43,369 bases of DNA from Bacteriovorax stolpii (GCA_945905815.1 CAMDQH010000020.1:1-43369), one strand, 5' to 3'. Numbered from the stretch's first letter, positions 16,406 through 25,852 are shown. Translations and numbers: made by a program. Notes: a model not told the origin generated them from the letters alone.

Positions 16406-17134
16406 ATGGAAACACTTTTAGAAATAAAAAATCTCTCCAAGAGCTTTGACGATAAGCCGGTCCACTGTGGAGTGACTTTTAATCTATACAAGGGTGAAAC
16501 AATTGGTTTACTGGGTAACTCAGGCACGGGAAAATCCGTTTTACTTAGATCACTCATTGGTCTGGAAGAAATAGACAGTGGTGAGATATATTACAGAAAA
16601 CAAAAAGTGAATGGATTAAAAGAAGAAGAGCTGTTTAAAATACGAACCAAAGTTTCTTACTCATTTCAGAATGGAGCACTTTTTGACTCTGTATCTGTAT
16701 ATGAAAATATCGCCTACCCACTTTTTGAACATACTAAGATGAAAGAAGCAGAAGTTGATGCAAAAGTTATGGAAATTTTAACTTTGGTCAATATGGCCGA
16801 ATCCAAAGATCTTATGCCCTCCGATCTCTCAGGTGGAATGCAAAAACGGGTTGGACTGGCCAGGTCAATGGCGCTTAATCCTGAGGTTCTTCTCTATGAT
16901 GAGCCCACCGCAGGTCTTGATCCAGTTAACGTTGAATTGGTTCTAAATTTCATGAAGGAATTTAAGAAACAAGGATTCTCAGGAATCTTTGTCACTCATG
17001 ACATACCAGCTGCTAAAAAGATCTGTGACCGTTTATTAATTCTCAAAGACGGTAAGATTTATTTTGATGGCTCAGTTGATCAGTTCGAAAAAAGTGATGA
17101 CCCTTTTATTAAAAATTTTTCAAATTCGAATTAA
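16406..17134 (+). CDS. mlaF: Phospholipid ABC transporter ATPase MlaF
   Basis: 242 aa from the ATG at 16406, two bases after the mlaE stop; an in-frame TTG at 16397 would overlap mlaE by 8 bp and is possible. Seen: Walker A LGNSGTGKSVLL, Q-loop YSFQNGALFDS, signature LSGGMQKRVGLARS, Walker B VLLYDEPTAGLDP and switch His in FVTHDIPAA. TAGLDPV and GALFDS are characteristic of the MlaF/MCE-associated ATPase group. It powers lipid transport with MlaE in the inner membrane. Confidence 0.95.
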   Translation: METLLEIKNLSKSFDDKPVHCGVTFNLYKGETIGLLGNSGTGKSVLLRSLIGLEEIDSGEIYYRKQKVNGLKEEELFKIRTKVSYSFQNGALFDSVSVYENIAYPLFEHTKMKEAEVDAKVMEILTLVNMAESKDLMPSDLSGGMQKRVGLARSMALNPEVLLYDEPTAGLDPVNVELVLNFMKEFKKQGFSGIFVTHDIPAAKKICDRLLILKDGKIYFDGSVDQFEKSDDPFIKNFSNSN

Positions 17135-17143
17135 GGAACAGAT

Positions 17144-17992
17144 ATGCATTTCAGGAAAAAAGATGAAAGAAACTTTTTTAAAGTAGGACTTTTCGTTTCA
17201 GGTCTTACTTTTGTTCTCATGATTATGGTTGTGAGTATAAGCAAAGAAAATTCTTTGTTTGAAGCGACAGTTAGTATGAAGGCCCACGTAGACAATGTTC
17301 AAAATTTAAAGCCTGGATCTTATGTTGAACTAAAAGGCATTAAGGTCGGAAACGTAACAGAAATTGAGATTTTAGCCGAGGAAAAAGTTGAAATACGATT
17401 TACCATCCTTGCCTCTCAACTGAAATGGATAAAACAGGATTCTAAAGTATCAATTTCGACTGCGGGATTAGTTGGTGACAAATATCTTGAAATTTATAAT
17501 GGAACTCCAACAGCTCCGGCCTTTGACCCAGACAAGGATTTTCTCTTTTCAGAAAACCTTGCCGACATGAAACAGCTTATGAATAAAGGTGAATCAATCG
17601 CTGTGATTACGGAAAGGATCCTTAGCCGTTTGGACCAAATAATCTACAACATGGACGATGGAAAGAAGTTAGTCGAAACAGTTAACTCGCTTAGTAAGGC
17701 CAGTTTGAATGTTGAAAAAATAACTCAAGAGCTGCGCGAAGCTCAACTTGGACAAACAGTTAAAAATGTTAACTTAAGTATGGCGAAACTTGAAAAGGCC
17801 TCTGGATCGATTGAACGAATAATGACAAGAATTGAGAAAGGTCCGGGAACGATGAATTCATTAATTTATGATGAAAGTCTTCATGATAGCCTCAGAGCAC
17901 TCCTTGGTGGGGCCTCTCGAAATAAAGTCATCAAATATTTCATTCGTGAGTCGATCCAAGATTCAGAACGTAAAAAAACGACTGCAGACTAG
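17144..17992 (+). CDS. mlaD: MCE-domain substrate-binding protein MlaD
   Basis: 282 aa. Seen: one N-terminal membrane anchor (VGLFVSGLTFVLMIMVVSIS), one MCE domain about residues 40-125 with KPGSYVELKGIKVGNVTEIE, VSISTAGLVGDKYLEI and the typical G-x-x-V-G-x-V core, then about 150 residues of helical, heptad-like sequence. E. coli MlaD is about 183 aa, so this protein has a long C-terminal helix like other single-MCE tunnel-forming proteins; it may bridge part of the periplasm. Good ribosome site (AAGGAACAG). Last gene before the terminator at 18168. Confidence 0.92.
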   Translation: MHFRKKDERNFFKVGLFVSGLTFVLMIMVVSISKENSLFEATVSMKAHVDNVQNLKPGSYVELKGIKVGNVTEIEILAEEKVEIRFTILASQLKWIKQDSKVSISTAGLVGDKYLEIYNGTPTAPAFDPDKDFLFSENLADMKQLMNKGESIAVITERILSRLDQIIYNMDDGKKLVETVNSLSKASLNVEKITQELREAQLGQTVKNVNLSMAKLEKASGSIERIMTRIEKGPGTMNSLIYDESLHDSLRALLGGASRNKVIKYFIRESIQDSERKKTTAD

Positions 17993-18167
17993 TAAAATAC
18001 CTAACATAAAAAAGCTTACCCATAAGACTGAATTCATATGTAACATCTGCAACACTCCTGATCTATATAGGAATAATTGAGATTGCATCTGCCCGTCAAA
18101 GGTGCTTTTTGGCACTCAGCCAAACATTTACTTACTGGTAAATCGATTTTAAAGTTTTCTTACTTTG

Positions 18168-18194
18168 ATTAAGGGGCCAGACTGGCCCCTTAAT
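18168..18194. terminator. Bidirectional terminator between mlaD and the sigma-54 regulator
   Basis: Stem ATTAAGGGGCC (18168-18178), loop AGACT, stem GGCCCCTTAAT (18184-18194): an 11-bp perfect stem with a GC core, lying between the convergent ends of mlaD (+) and the response regulator (-, stop at 18197). The U-rich flank is weak on both strands (ATTTATAATT on plus), but position and stability fit a shared terminator. Confidence 0.8.
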
Positions 18195-18196
18195 AT

Positions 18197-19711
18197 TTAT
18201 AATTCTAAATTCTTTTTCTTCATTTTCTCAATCAGAGTCGTCCGATTGAGGGTCAGCAATTTGGAAGCTTGATTCTTATTTCCTCGAGTTCGATTCATGG
18301 CCTGCATGATTAAGGAGTCCTCAATGTCAGAAAGAATCTGCTTTAAATCAACTCCAAGGTCCGGAAGTTCAAATAAAGTTTTATAGGTCTGAGTTGCTAG
18401 AGGGTTCGATCTGAAAATATTGGCAGGAAGATCCTCTGGAAGAATTTCATTTCCACCTCGTAGAATTACCAGACGCTCAATGACGTTCTCAAGTTCACGA
18501 ACATTTCCTGGCCAGTCATAACCAATGAGAAGATCCATTGTGAGTGAAGCAAAGCTTATTTCATTAGAATGATCGGCAGAAATGAATCTGTCTAGAAAAT
18601 GAGAAATAAGAAGTGGGATATCTTCACGGCGCTCTTTCAAAGCCGGCATTCTTATCGGGATAACATTAAGTCGATAAAATAAGTCTTCGCGGAATTTTCC
18701 TTCCGTAACGGCCTTATCAAGATCACGGTGAGTGGCGGCGATCACACGCACATCAATCGGAAGTGTTTCGGCAGATCCAATAGGCTCAATAACTCTTTCT
18801 TGAAGAACGCGAAGAAGCTTAACCTGAAGAAGAAGAGGCATATCGCCAATTTCATCCAAGAAAATGGTTCCACCTTGGGCCAATTCAAAACGACCCTTAC
18901 GGTTAGAAATCGCTCCGGTGAAAGATCCTTTAATATGTCCAAAGAGTTCGCTCTCAAGAAGTTCCGAAGGAATAGCTCCGCAATTAACAGTTATTCGATT
19001 TTTTTGAAAACGGTGAGACAGTTTATGAATAGCAGAAGCTACAAGTTCTTTACCAGTTCCAGAAGGTCCCATAATAAGAATCGTCGAATCAGTTTTTGCG
19101 ACTTTGCTGATTCTTTCAAAAACATCACGCATAACACGTGATCTTCCGATCATGCCTTCAAAATTATCTTCAACTGTTGGACGCTCAATTTTTAATTTAG
19201 ATGGCAATCTGCCGCGAGCACCATCTGCAAAGAGACCTTCACCTTCATTGAGTATTTCTGCTGGAAGATTTGCCGAAAGCTTCGCCTGGAGAGCTTGAAT
19301 AACAAGCCTCTTCAAATTTTCAGGCTCAAAAGGCTTAGTCAAATAATGAAAAACACCCTTTTTAGTCGCAGCTATGGCCGTTTCGATACTGGCAAATCCA
19401 GTCATGACAATCGAGACAAACTCAAAGCCCTTCTCTTTTAAGATATCGATTAGAAGTAATCCATCAGAGCCCTGCTCAAGACTAATATCAGTGATCAAGC
19501 AAAAAGGATTTTCACGAGGATGATTTTTTGCGAATTCCATTAAGCAATCTTCGGCACTCGAATAAAGCTGAACTTTGAGCTTCAAGGTTTGCTCTAGGTA
19601 TCGCTTTAAGCTGATGCCAAGAAGGTTATCGTCTTCTACGATTATAATAGGCGGGAAATTGCGGTCTTTAGACCCATCAAAAGCCTGATGAAGAAAGTTA
19701 ACGTCATCCAT
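18197..19711 (-). CDS. NtrC-family sigma-54-dependent response regulator
   Basis: 504 aa with three domains. Receiver about residues 20-140: acidic pocket VEDD, phospho-acceptor Asp75 in LITDIS, Thr in IVMTGFA, Lys in LTKPF. Sigma-54 AAA+ about 185-425: Walker A GPSGTGKE, intact contact loop GSFTGA in [13 protein letters not shown], Walker [23 protein letters not shown] arginine-finger segment, [11 protein letters not shown] and [11 protein letters not shown]. Fis-type HTH at the C-terminus ([20 protein letters not shown]). All catalytic elements are present, so it should activate sigma-54 promoters on phosphorylation. No cognate kinase lies beside it. Flagellar control (FlrC/FleR-like) is possible given the nearby cluster, but pili or stress control is equally open. 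Confidence 0.93.
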   Translation of the reverse strand: MDDVNFLHQAFDGSKDRNFPPIIIVEDDNLLGISLKRYLEQTLKLKVQLYSSAEDCLMEFAKNHPRENPFCLITDISLEQGSDGLLLIDILKEKGFEFVSIVMTGFASIETAIAATKKGVFHYLTKPFEPENLKRLVIQALQAKLSANLPAEILNEGEGLFADGARGRLPSKLKIERPTVEDNFEGMIGRSRVMRDVFERISKVAKTDSTILIMGPSGTGKELVASAIHKLSHRFQKNRITVNCGAIPSELLESELFGHIKGSFTGAISNRKGRFELAQGGTIFLDEIGDMPLLLQVKLLRVLQERVIEPIGSAETLPIDVRVIAATHRDLDKAVTEGKFREDLFYRLNVIPIRMPALKERREDIPLLISHFLDRFISADHSNEISFASLTMDLLIGYDWPGNVRELENVIERLVILRGGNEILPEDLPANIFRSNPLATQTYKTLFELPDLGVDLKQILSDIEDSLIMQAMNRTRGNKNQASKLLTLNRTTLIEKMKKKNLEL

Positions 19712-19733
19712 TTATCCTCCAAAGAAGAATCAA

Positions 19734-19762
19734 ATTTACTAGAACCTGAGTCTTAGTGTCAA
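19734..19762 (-). promoter_or_regulatory. Possible promoter of the response regulator
   Basis: On the minus strand a consensus -35 TTGACA (19762-19757) is followed after 17 bp by a weak -10 GTAAAT (19739-19734), about 22 nt before the ATG at 19711. A second TTGACA occurs at 19818-19813 without a good -10. Confidence 0.35.
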
Positions 19763-19833
19763 TTTCTAGACTCTACCAGTTTCTCATGTTTTCAATTACT
19801 TAATTAGGGGGGTGTCAAATGTAAGACTTTATT

Positions 19834-20064
19834 TTACTTGTAGTCGCGGTGCATCTTCTTGAGAAACTTTACAGTCTTCTCAGGACCGCCTGCCCAGATA
19901 TAAAAAATGTTACAACTAAAACCAATTAGCGCGAGCATGAAAAATATGGTGGCGGCTTTCTTCTTCTTTTTTAACCAGAATACATAACCAAACTCACCAC
20001 CTAGAACAAGTAAGGCCGTGGCCCAGAAAGGAATATGGCGAGCAAAAAAGTAGATTTCAGTCAT
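19834..20064 (-). CDS. Small two-helix membrane protein, unknown
   Basis: 76 aa with two hydrophobic segments (about residues 12-31 and 38-59) separated by a KKKKK cluster, then a basic C-terminal tail. The charge pattern suggests both termini outside the cytoplasm or a re-entrant hairpin; no family recognised. The start ATG at 20064 has only a weak ribosome site and lies 16 bp past the metK terminator, so transcription would need read-through or a promoter inside the terminator region. Codon use and length look plausible for a real gene, but it is the least secure of the annotated proteins. Confidence 0.55.
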   Translation of the reverse strand: MTEIYFFARHIPFWATALLVLGGEFGYVFWLKKKKKAATIFFMLALIGFSCNIFYIWAGGPEKTVKFLKKMHRDYK

Positions 20065-20080
20065 TAAGGTATTAGAGCAA

Positions 20081-20110
20081 AAAAAAAGCCCTCTTTCGAG
20101 GGCTTTTTTT
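20081..20110. terminator. Strong Rho-independent terminator after metK
   Basis: AAAAAAAGCCCTC (20081-20093), TTTC loop, GAGGGCTTTTTTT (20098-20110): perfect stem with an A tract on one side and a T tract on the other. It begins one base past the metK stop on the minus strand, giving a textbook U tract there, and is symmetrical enough to work in both directions. Confidence 0.95.
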
Positions 20111-20111
20111 A

Positions 20112-21275
20112 TTAGAAGAAACCTTTAAGAGCATCGACCATATCTGTTCTTTCCCAAGTGAACCCTTTAGCGGATGTACGACCAAAGTGACCGTAAGCAG
20201 CTGTCTCAGAGTAAATTGGACGAAGAAGATCAAGACGCTGAATAATTGCCTTAGGACGCATATCGAATAGCTCGTTGATAGCTGCCGTAAGCTTTTTCTC
20301 ATCAACTTTAGCTGTATCAAAAGTATCTATCAAAAGCGACATCGGCTTAGCTACACCAATTGCGTAAGCAACTTGAACTAGAGCGCGGTCAGCGAGACCA
20401 GCGGCTACAACGTTTTTGGCAATGTGACGGGCAGCATAGGCAGCTGAACGATCAACTTTAGAAGGATCTTTTCCAGAGAATGCACCACCGCCGTGAGCAC
20501 CGTGACCACCGTATGTATCCACGATAATTTTACGACCTGTTAAACCGCAATCTCCCATTGGTCCACCAATAACAAAGCGGCCAGTCGGGTTAATGTAGTA
20601 CTTAGTGTTTTTATCAATGTATTTAGCAGGAACTACTTTTTTAATCACTTCTTCCATCACCATTTCTTCAATTTGCTTATGAGTCATCTCTTCAGCATGT
20701 TGAGTAGAAACTACGATGGCATCAATACGAGAAAGTTTTCCATCTACGTACTGAGCAGTAACTTGAGTTTTACCATCAGCGCGGAGAAGAGGAAGCTTAC
20801 CATTATGACGAACTTCAGCTAATTGCTTAGCTAGTTTATGCGAAAGATCGATTGTAAGCGGCATGAAAGATTCTGTTTCGTTAACAGCGTAACCAAACAT
20901 TAAACCCTGATCACCAGCACCTTGGTCTAAGAATTTTCCTTCGCCTTCGTTTACACCTACTGCGATATCTTGAGATTGTTTACCAACGGCGATTGTTACG
21001 CCACAAGTGTTACAATCAAAACCTTTATCTGAATGATCGTAACCAATTTTTTTAATGGTCTTACGAACAGTTTCGTTTATATCAACGTTGGCACCAGTTG
21101 TAATTTCACCAGCAACAACCACTAGACCAGTTGTGATCAAAGTTTCGCAAGCAACACGCGACTTTGGGTCTTGAGCAAGCATGGCATCAAGAACTGCATC
21201 CGAAATTTGATCTGCAATCTTATCCGGGTGACCTTCAGTTACAGACTCAGAGGTAAACATATAATCTTTCAACAT
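20112..21275 (-). CDS. metK: S-adenosylmethionine synthase MetK
   Basis: 387 aa. Makes S-adenosylmethionine from methionine and ATP in the cytoplasm. Seen: [20 protein letters not shown] at the N-terminus (ATP-binding His), [14 protein letters not shown], the [12 protein letters not shown] signature, and the second PROSITE-type [16 protein letters not shown] loop. Length matches the family. Start: ATG at 21275 has AAGGAGC at good spacing; an upstream in-frame TTG at 21296 is not needed. It has its own promoter and terminator and is therefore probably monocistronic. Confidence 0.98.
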   Translation of the reverse strand: MLKDYMFTSESVTEGHPDKIADQISDAVLDAMLAQDPKSRVACETLITTGLVVVAGEITTGANVDINETVRKTIKKIGYDHSDKGFDCNTCGVTIAVGKQSQDIAVGVNEGEGKFLDQGAGDQGLMFGYAVNETESFMPLTIDLSHKLAKQLAEVRHNGKLPLLRADGKTQVTAQYVDGKLSRIDAIVVSTQHAEEMTHKQIEEMVMEEVIKKVVPAKYIDKNTKYYINPTGRFVIGGPMGDCGLTGRKIIVDTYGGHGAHGGGAFSGKDPSKVDRSAAYAARHIAKNVVAAGLADRALVQVAYAIGVAKPMSLLIDTFDTAKVDEKKLTAAINELFDMRPKAIIQRLDLLRPIYSETAAYGHFGRTSAKGFTWERTDMVDALKGFF

Positions 21276-21331
21276 ATTCTTGCTCCTTAATGGCAATAGA
21301 ACTAAACAAATAATAAACTAGATTTTGGGAA

Positions 21332-21360
21332 TTTATACCTTGCTCGATGCAGTTTATCAA
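21332..21360 (-). promoter_or_regulatory. metK promoter
   Basis: On the minus strand TTGATA (21360-21355), 17-bp spacer, TATAAA (21337-21332), about 57 bp before the metK ATG. Near-consensus sigma-70-type promoter at ideal spacing. No S-box or other SAM riboswitch structure was recognised in the short leader. Confidence 0.7.
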
Positions 21361-21395
21361 AAAGATTTTTCGGGATATTTTGGGCTAAATTAGAT

Positions 21396-23114
21396 CTATT
21401 TTCCGATTTTGGTAAAATACTTGAAGTAATGGGGATTTCTATGATGAAAAAAGATTTTAAGCCCATTTTTCTCACCTAAAGCGTAATTCTCGCTACCTAT
21501 ACGAACCACCTGAAAGGATTGCTTATTAGGATCTTTAAAAGAGTACAAAAAGGAGTAGTCTCCATTTTTGAATAATTTAGAAAGCTTCTCCTGACCATCG
21601 GCCAATAACCCTGGTCGCTCAGAATAGGACAAATAATCTTCCCAAATGCTGTCCATGTGAATCCGCCCTATCATGCTAGAGCGTGAAAAATACCTAGTCG
21701 CCTTGAACGGGGTTTGACCCTCCTTAAGAACCTGGAGGGCAATTTCGACATTCTGGGCACGCAATTTACGAGCGCTCGGGGCCATATCTGGGCAAAAGAC
21801 TTTTGAAACTCCACTCATATAATAATAAGAAAAAGAAAATTCGCCCTGCTTAAAAAGAGAGTTAAGCCATCTCTCGTTGTTCAAGTGAAAATCAGTCGTA
21901 ACATTTTTCAGATAAGGATAAATAAATTCCTTCTTACCAATGGAAAGATATTGAGGCTTATCTTGTCGATTAACTACTACCCGAGCAACGTCCATCCGTT
22001 CCAGGGCGTCATCCCCATCAACCCCACCAACTTCATTTAAAAGAATCGTTTCAATGACAAAGATTGAACGGGTCAATTCAGGTTGATTCAGCCAGTGCTT
22101 GTAAACCTCGGCTTGCTTTGTGTAGACAAACTTTTTTAGCTGATCAGTTGCCTTGTTGTGATCTTTAATGAGTTCTCGATTCAGCGTCGTCTTATGCCCA
22201 TTAACTATAATGACTTTTTGATTCTCGGGCAAAGTTAATGACTCATAAAATTTTAAAGTTCTCTCCGTCCTCTCTTCCCATTCTTTGAGTCTGGAAAGAA
22301 TTACCTTTTTTCCACGTTCCAGCTCCTTATCAATTTTACCTAGCACAAATTCAAGATCGAATCTCGCATCTTCTGTCAGATAAAAGCCATGTTGGTACAG
22401 TTCAAAATGAAGGGTATCAAGGGTTGTACGTAAATAAATATCAGAACCAGTGTGGTCTGGGTTGTAGGCCCCATCCTCAACAGTTTTTCGGAATAAGAAT
22501 GCAGAATTCGCAATTCTTACAGATGGTAAATCTTCCAATTCGCGATTTTCATCGAAGACCTTTCTGTTTCTCAAGTGATCCACAGGATATCTGTAATTAG
22601 ATAAGAAAGAAACTTTTTGAACCAGAAGTTCATAGGCAGACGTCAATCGTTTCTGCAGCTTCAATGATTCCTGACGGGAATGAACTTTGCTCTTTTCCTC
22701 AGATAAAAGCTCACTTTTTTTAAGCTCCAAAAGTCTAGCGAGGATAGATCGAATATCTTGAGTTACAGAGGATGAAGGGAAGCCGTTCTTTTTTAATCGG
22801 GATTCTTGCTTGCGAATCCATAACAGCTTTTTTTCAAACTCAGGAATAAAATTTGAGATTGATTGAACATCAACATCATTTTCGATCTCAGGTATCCAAT
22901 AACCTTGGCCGCGATAGGCCTTGAGATATTCTTCAAAAATGCTTTCGGCCTTAGGGACACATATTCGTTCACGAAATTTATGAAAAGAATCCATGTAAGT
23001 CGACACATGAGTAGACATGTCTCCCTGCCACTTTATCGATGGAGAAGCGCATGACGAGAGCGAAAAAAACATCGACAATAAGAATGAAGTCTTATGCCTT
23101 AAGTTCTTGAACAA
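21396..23114 (-). CDS. Lipoprotein with SleB-like cell-wall hydrolase motifs (putative)
   Basis: 572 aa from a TTG at 23114. This start gives a proper lipoprotein signal (basic MFKNLRHK, hydrophobic stretch, SLSSCAS lipobox) and has GGGAG 7 nt upstream; the first internal ATG would lose the basic region. The middle is helical and charged. About residues 345-480 carry a pattern resembling SleB/CwlJ (Hydrolase_2): ILLNEVGG with a candidate catalytic Glu, VARVVVNRQ, FSFSYYYMSG, IALQVLKEGQ and ATRYFSRSS, in the same order as that family. The gene overlaps mpl by 23 bp, suggesting coupling. A peptidoglycan-degrading or remodelling role at the outer membrane is an inference from remote motif similarity plus this neighbour. 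Confidence 0.6.
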   Translation of the reverse strand: MFKNLRHKTSFLLSMFFSLSSCASPSIKWQGDMSTHVSTYMDSFHKFRERICVPKAESIFEEYLKAYRGQGYWIPEIENDVDVQSISNFIPEFEKKLLWIRKQESRLKKNGFPSSSVTQDIRSILARLLELKKSELLSEEKSKVHSRQESLKLQKRLTSAYELLVQKVSFLSNYRYPVDHLRNRKVFDENRELEDLPSVRIANSAFLFRKTVEDGAYNPDHTGSDIYLRTTLDTLHFELYQHGFYLTEDARFDLEFVLGKIDKELERGKKVILSRLKEWEERTERTLKFYESLTLPENQKVIIVNGHKTTLNRELIKDHNKATDQLKKFVYTKQAEVYKHWLNQPELTRSIFVIETILLNEVGGVDGDDALERMDVARVVVNRQDKPQYLSIGKKEFIYPYLKNVTTDFHLNNERWLNSLFKQGEFSFSYYYMSGVSKVFCPDMAPSARKLRAQNVEIALQVLKEGQTPFKATRYFSRSSMIGRIHMDSIWEDYLSYSERPGLLADGQEKLSKLFKNGDYSFLYSFKDPNKQSFQVVRIGSENYALGEKNGLKIFFHHRNPHYFKYFTKIGK

Positions 23115-24537
23115 AAGTCGACTCCCATAAACCTAAACAAGTGCGGTTACTTAAAATTAACAGGACTGCATCAGGCTCAGCAAATGTATCAATGGCCTTT
23201 CGCAAGTCATCCAGCTTGCTTACGCAAACTGTCGCATGGTTTTTTTGATTAATTTCTTTTGTAAGTTTATCACTATCAAGATCAGTCCCGCCTAATGCGG
23301 TAGTGGCTATTTCGGCTTTCGCAATAATGACTTTCTCAGATGCGCCGAGTGAATCTCTAAATTCGTTCTGAAAAATAGAACTGCGAGCAGTTGCTGAGAT
23401 TGGTTCAAAAACGGTAATGATTTTTTTATTTTTAAATTGTGCGCGAATCGCCTCGAGAGTCACCGTAATTGCACGAGGGTGGTGTGCAAAGTCATCAATG
23501 ACAGTCATGCCTTTATATTTACCTCGTACTTCCTGACGTCTTTTCACCATACCAATATTGGCCACGGCGTTTTGCACATCTACGACTTTAAAACCTTCAG
23601 CTAAAAGAAAAATTAAACAGCTCGAAATATTGAGCACGTTATGTAGGCCAATAATTGATGATTTGAAAGAAATTGTTTCGCCCTTCCATTTAAGCCTAAA
23701 AGTTGAGCCCGTTTCAAAAGTCTCAACATCGAATGGGCCAATCTCAGATTTATCGCCATATAGAAACCATTTCTGAGCATGATTTTTTCCATGATATTCT
23801 TTATAGAGTTTCATGGCAGAAGGATATTCCTGATTAAAAATCAGGGTTTTCATCTTTGGAATAACGTCCCGAAATTCATCTTCAATCTTTTCAACTGAAG
23901 CAAAAATGTCTGCATGATCAAACTCAAGAGATGTCAGAATCAAATGTTTCATTTCATACAAACGAAATTTTGAAATTTTATGAAAATATGCTGAATCGTA
24001 TTCATCTGATTCAATGGCAAAGTATTTATCACCCAATTCAGAGGGATTACGACCCTCAATAATACCACCAATCAAATTACCAGGATTCTGATTAAGCTTT
24101 TCCAGTAATTGAGTCATGAAGTAAGTCGTAGTTGTTTTACCGTGAGTCCCGGCAATCCCAACAACATCCTTATCTTTAAGTACCAGCGAACCAAGGGCCG
24201 AAGGAAAAGAAGTAAAAGGCACGCCGACTTTTTCAATCATACGAGCAGCTTCAGCTTTCCCTGAAACAGAATTTCCTACAACGATTAAATCATATTGTTT
24301 TAAAAATTCGGGCGTAACCTGATCGAGTTTGAATAAGGGGATGCCGGTAGTTTCAAGAAAAGTACTCATGGGAGGATAGTAAGCTGAATCAGCTCCTTCC
24401 ACTTTGAACCCTGCTTGCTTCACTAGCACAGCTGCTGGGCCCATGCCTGCGCCGCAAATACGATAAAAGAAAACTTTTTTAATTTGAGAACGACGAGCAA
24501 TAAGATCGTCTTGAGAAATCAAGTAAGTTAGGTCCAT
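23092..24537 (-). CDS. mpl: UDP-MurNAc:L-Ala-D-Glu-meso-DAP tripeptide ligase Mpl
   Basis: 481 aa. Mpl reattaches the recycled murein tripeptide to UDP-MurNAc in the cytoplasm, ATP-dependent. Seen: N-terminal Rossmann-like CGAGMGPAA, ATP loop GIAGTHGKTTTT, SDEYDSAYFHK and LEFDHADIF of Mur ligases, NVLNISS, and C-terminal VIDDFAHHPRA, which with EVRG and the lack of MurC-specific features is typical of Mpl. Family length about 450-480. It has its own extended -10 promoter and good ribosome site (AAGGATTTTC). The SleB-like lipoprotein gene overlaps its 3' end. For a predator, salvaged prey murein peptides could feed this enzyme. Confidence 0.93.
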   Translation of the reverse strand: MDLTYLISQDDLIARRSQIKKVFFYRICGAGMGPAAVLVKQAGFKVEGADSAYYPPMSTFLETTGIPLFKLDQVTPEFLKQYDLIVVGNSVSGKAEAARMIEKVGVPFTSFPSALGSLVLKDKDVVGIAGTHGKTTTTYFMTQLLEKLNQNPGNLIGGIIEGRNPSELGDKYFAIESDEYDSAYFHKISKFRLYEMKHLILTSLEFDHADIFASVEKIEDEFRDVIPKMKTLIFNQEYPSAMKLYKEYHGKNHAQKWFLYGDKSEIGPFDVETFETGSTFRLKWKGETISFKSSIIGLHNVLNISSCLIFLLAEGFKVVDVQNAVANIGMVKRRQEVRGKYKGMTVIDDFAHHPRAITVTLEAIRAQFKNKKIITVFEPISATARSSIFQNEFRDSLGASEKVIIAKAEIATTALGGTDLDSDKLTKEINQKNHATVCVSKLDDLRKAIDTFAEPDAVLLILSNRTCLGLWESTFVQELKA

Positions 24538-24561
24538 GAAAATCCTTTTTCAATAGACATC

Positions 24562-24594
24562 ATTATAGCAAATGGCAGTTTATCTAGCGATAAA
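24562..24594 (-). promoter_or_regulatory. mpl promoter with adjacent inverted repeat
   Basis: On the minus strand an extended -10, TGCTATAAT (24570-24562), lies about 25 bp before the mpl ATG. Just upstream, in the -35 area, is the inverted repeat TTTATC-TAGC-GATAAA (24579-24594), a plausible operator. No good -35 hexamer is present, consistent with an extended -10 promoter or activator dependence. Confidence 0.55.
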
Positions 24595-24622
24595 ATAAGG
24601 GTAATTGACCAGTATGGTATAC

Positions 24623-25852
24623 TTAATGTTTGCTAACTAAAGTCGTTTGTAGATAAGAAAGGAACTCATTTCTCCAGCTTTCATCAACTAATTTTGCGGG
24701 ATTAAGTTCAGCAGAAATTTCTAAGGCCATCAAAGATTTAGAAAGTGCCTGGTAACTAGAAATGGATAACCCTTTGGTATCCTCGATTAAATGAGGGACC
24801 ACGCATTTGGCCCAAATTTTCACTACATCCAGAATCCTGGCCCCAATTGGTATAAATGGTACTGTTTCTTCAAGTTCCTGCTTCGATTCAGCATGGGCAA
24901 CCGCTAGAGTCCAATTTTTAAGATCTTGCGAAAAATCAAATTTGGAAATAATGACAAAGCTTTTTGGGAAAGCCATTTGAATTTCTGCATAAAGATTTGG
25001 ATTTGTTACTTGAATATAATGAAGCATACTTGCCACTTTTAATTCATCAGAGACACCTGAGGACTTAATTTTTGAAAGGGTTGCATCCCAAGCTTCATTT
25101 TCATCCATAAAGTATTTGAATTGCCTGACGTCAAGCTTTGATCGTTTGTGATCTATCAAGCTAATGTACTTATCAAAAAAATTCGAACTTGAAAGGACGA
25201 CTGCTTTCAATTCATTTTCAGAAACTTTTTCCAGAGGAACAATTAGACTGCTCTTACCCTTAAGATGAAGGCTTTTATTTACTTCTTTGTGCAATTTTTT
25301 ATAATACCTAAATTGATCTTTGCCACCGTATAGCTTAACCATTTTTCCATGGTCAATAAACTTAGAAACGGTGATCATACTGACTAAAAAAATGGAAGCT
25401 ACTGGAATAGTACCAATAATTGCTGCTAATTGTGGTTGGCCAACGGCGGCCAAAATCACAGGCACTACATATCCAGCGATTGTAAGCGCTCCATAGGCTA
25501 TTCCCGCACTAAGTCCATATTTTCTAACGATCGTTCGAACTTCATGCGCAATTTTAATAAATGGTTTTCTTACGGCAACAGAAAATTTCAATTTCACTTT
25601 ATTTGGCAAACCTTGTGATGCCAATTCTTCAATTGCTTCAATCAGCTTCGTAGGGTCTTCATCAGTTAGAAGCTCAGGTCTTTCTACAAAGGCCTGGATT
25701 AATTTGTTTTGAAAATGGAGATTAACAAGCTCTGTATTTTCGATAACGACTGATTGAGCTGAAGCAAGGAATTCATAATCCTCAATACTTTCCTGCGAAA
25801 AAGCATTTCCTAAAGACAACAATAGTGCAAATAAGAGCGCCAAGATTTTCAT
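24623..25852 (-). CDS. Exported membrane protein of unknown function
   Basis: 409 aa from the ATG at 25852, chosen because it begins a clear Sec signal (MKILALLFALLLSLGNAFSQ); an upstream TTG at 25879 would bury it. Seen: acidic helical N-terminal region, a basic amphipathic stretch, then two hydrophobic segments in about residues 115-165 rich in Ala, Val and Ile (IAYGALTIAGYVVPVILAAVG and following), and a roughly 230-residue hydrophilic C-terminal domain. No catalytic motif or family recognised. Lies between mpl and the beta-lactamase-fold gene on the same strand, each separated by about 85-120 bp. A possible promoter (TTGATT at 25929-25924 followed by TTAAAA) suggests independent expression. 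Confidence 0.7.
   Translation of the reverse strand: MKILALLFALLLSLGNAFSQESIEDYEFLASAQSVVIENTELVNLHFQNKLIQAFVERPELLTDEDPTKLIEAIEELASQGLPNKVKLKFSVAVRKPFIKIAHEVRTIVRKYGLSAGIAYGALTIAGYVVPVILAAVGQPQLAAIIGTIPVASIFLVSMITVSKFIDHGKMVKLYGGKDQFRYYKKLHKEVNKSLHLKGKSSLIVPLEKVSENELKAVVLSSSNFFDKYISLIDHKRSKLDVRQFKYFMDENEAWDATLSKIKSSGVSDELKVASMLHYIQVTNPNLYAEIQMAFPKSFVIISKFDFSQDLKNWTLAVAHAESKQELEETVPFIPIGARILDVVKIWAKCVVPHLIEDTKGLSISSYQALSKSLMALEISAELNPAKLVDESWRNEFLSYLQTTLVSKH

Noticed and set aside
17993-18167. Possible small RNA in the mlaD downstream gap
   Set aside because: Only weak 4-6 bp inverted repeats and no promoter; nothing beyond the shared terminator is supported.
18728-19141. 137-aa plus-strand open frame antisense to the sigma-54 regulator
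   Set aside because: Lies over the conserved AAA+ domain; basic, low-complexity product typical of antisense shadows.
21276-21331. SAM riboswitch in the metK leader
   Set aside because: Leader is short and AT-rich, with no SAM-I, SAM-II or SAM-IV like stems visible.
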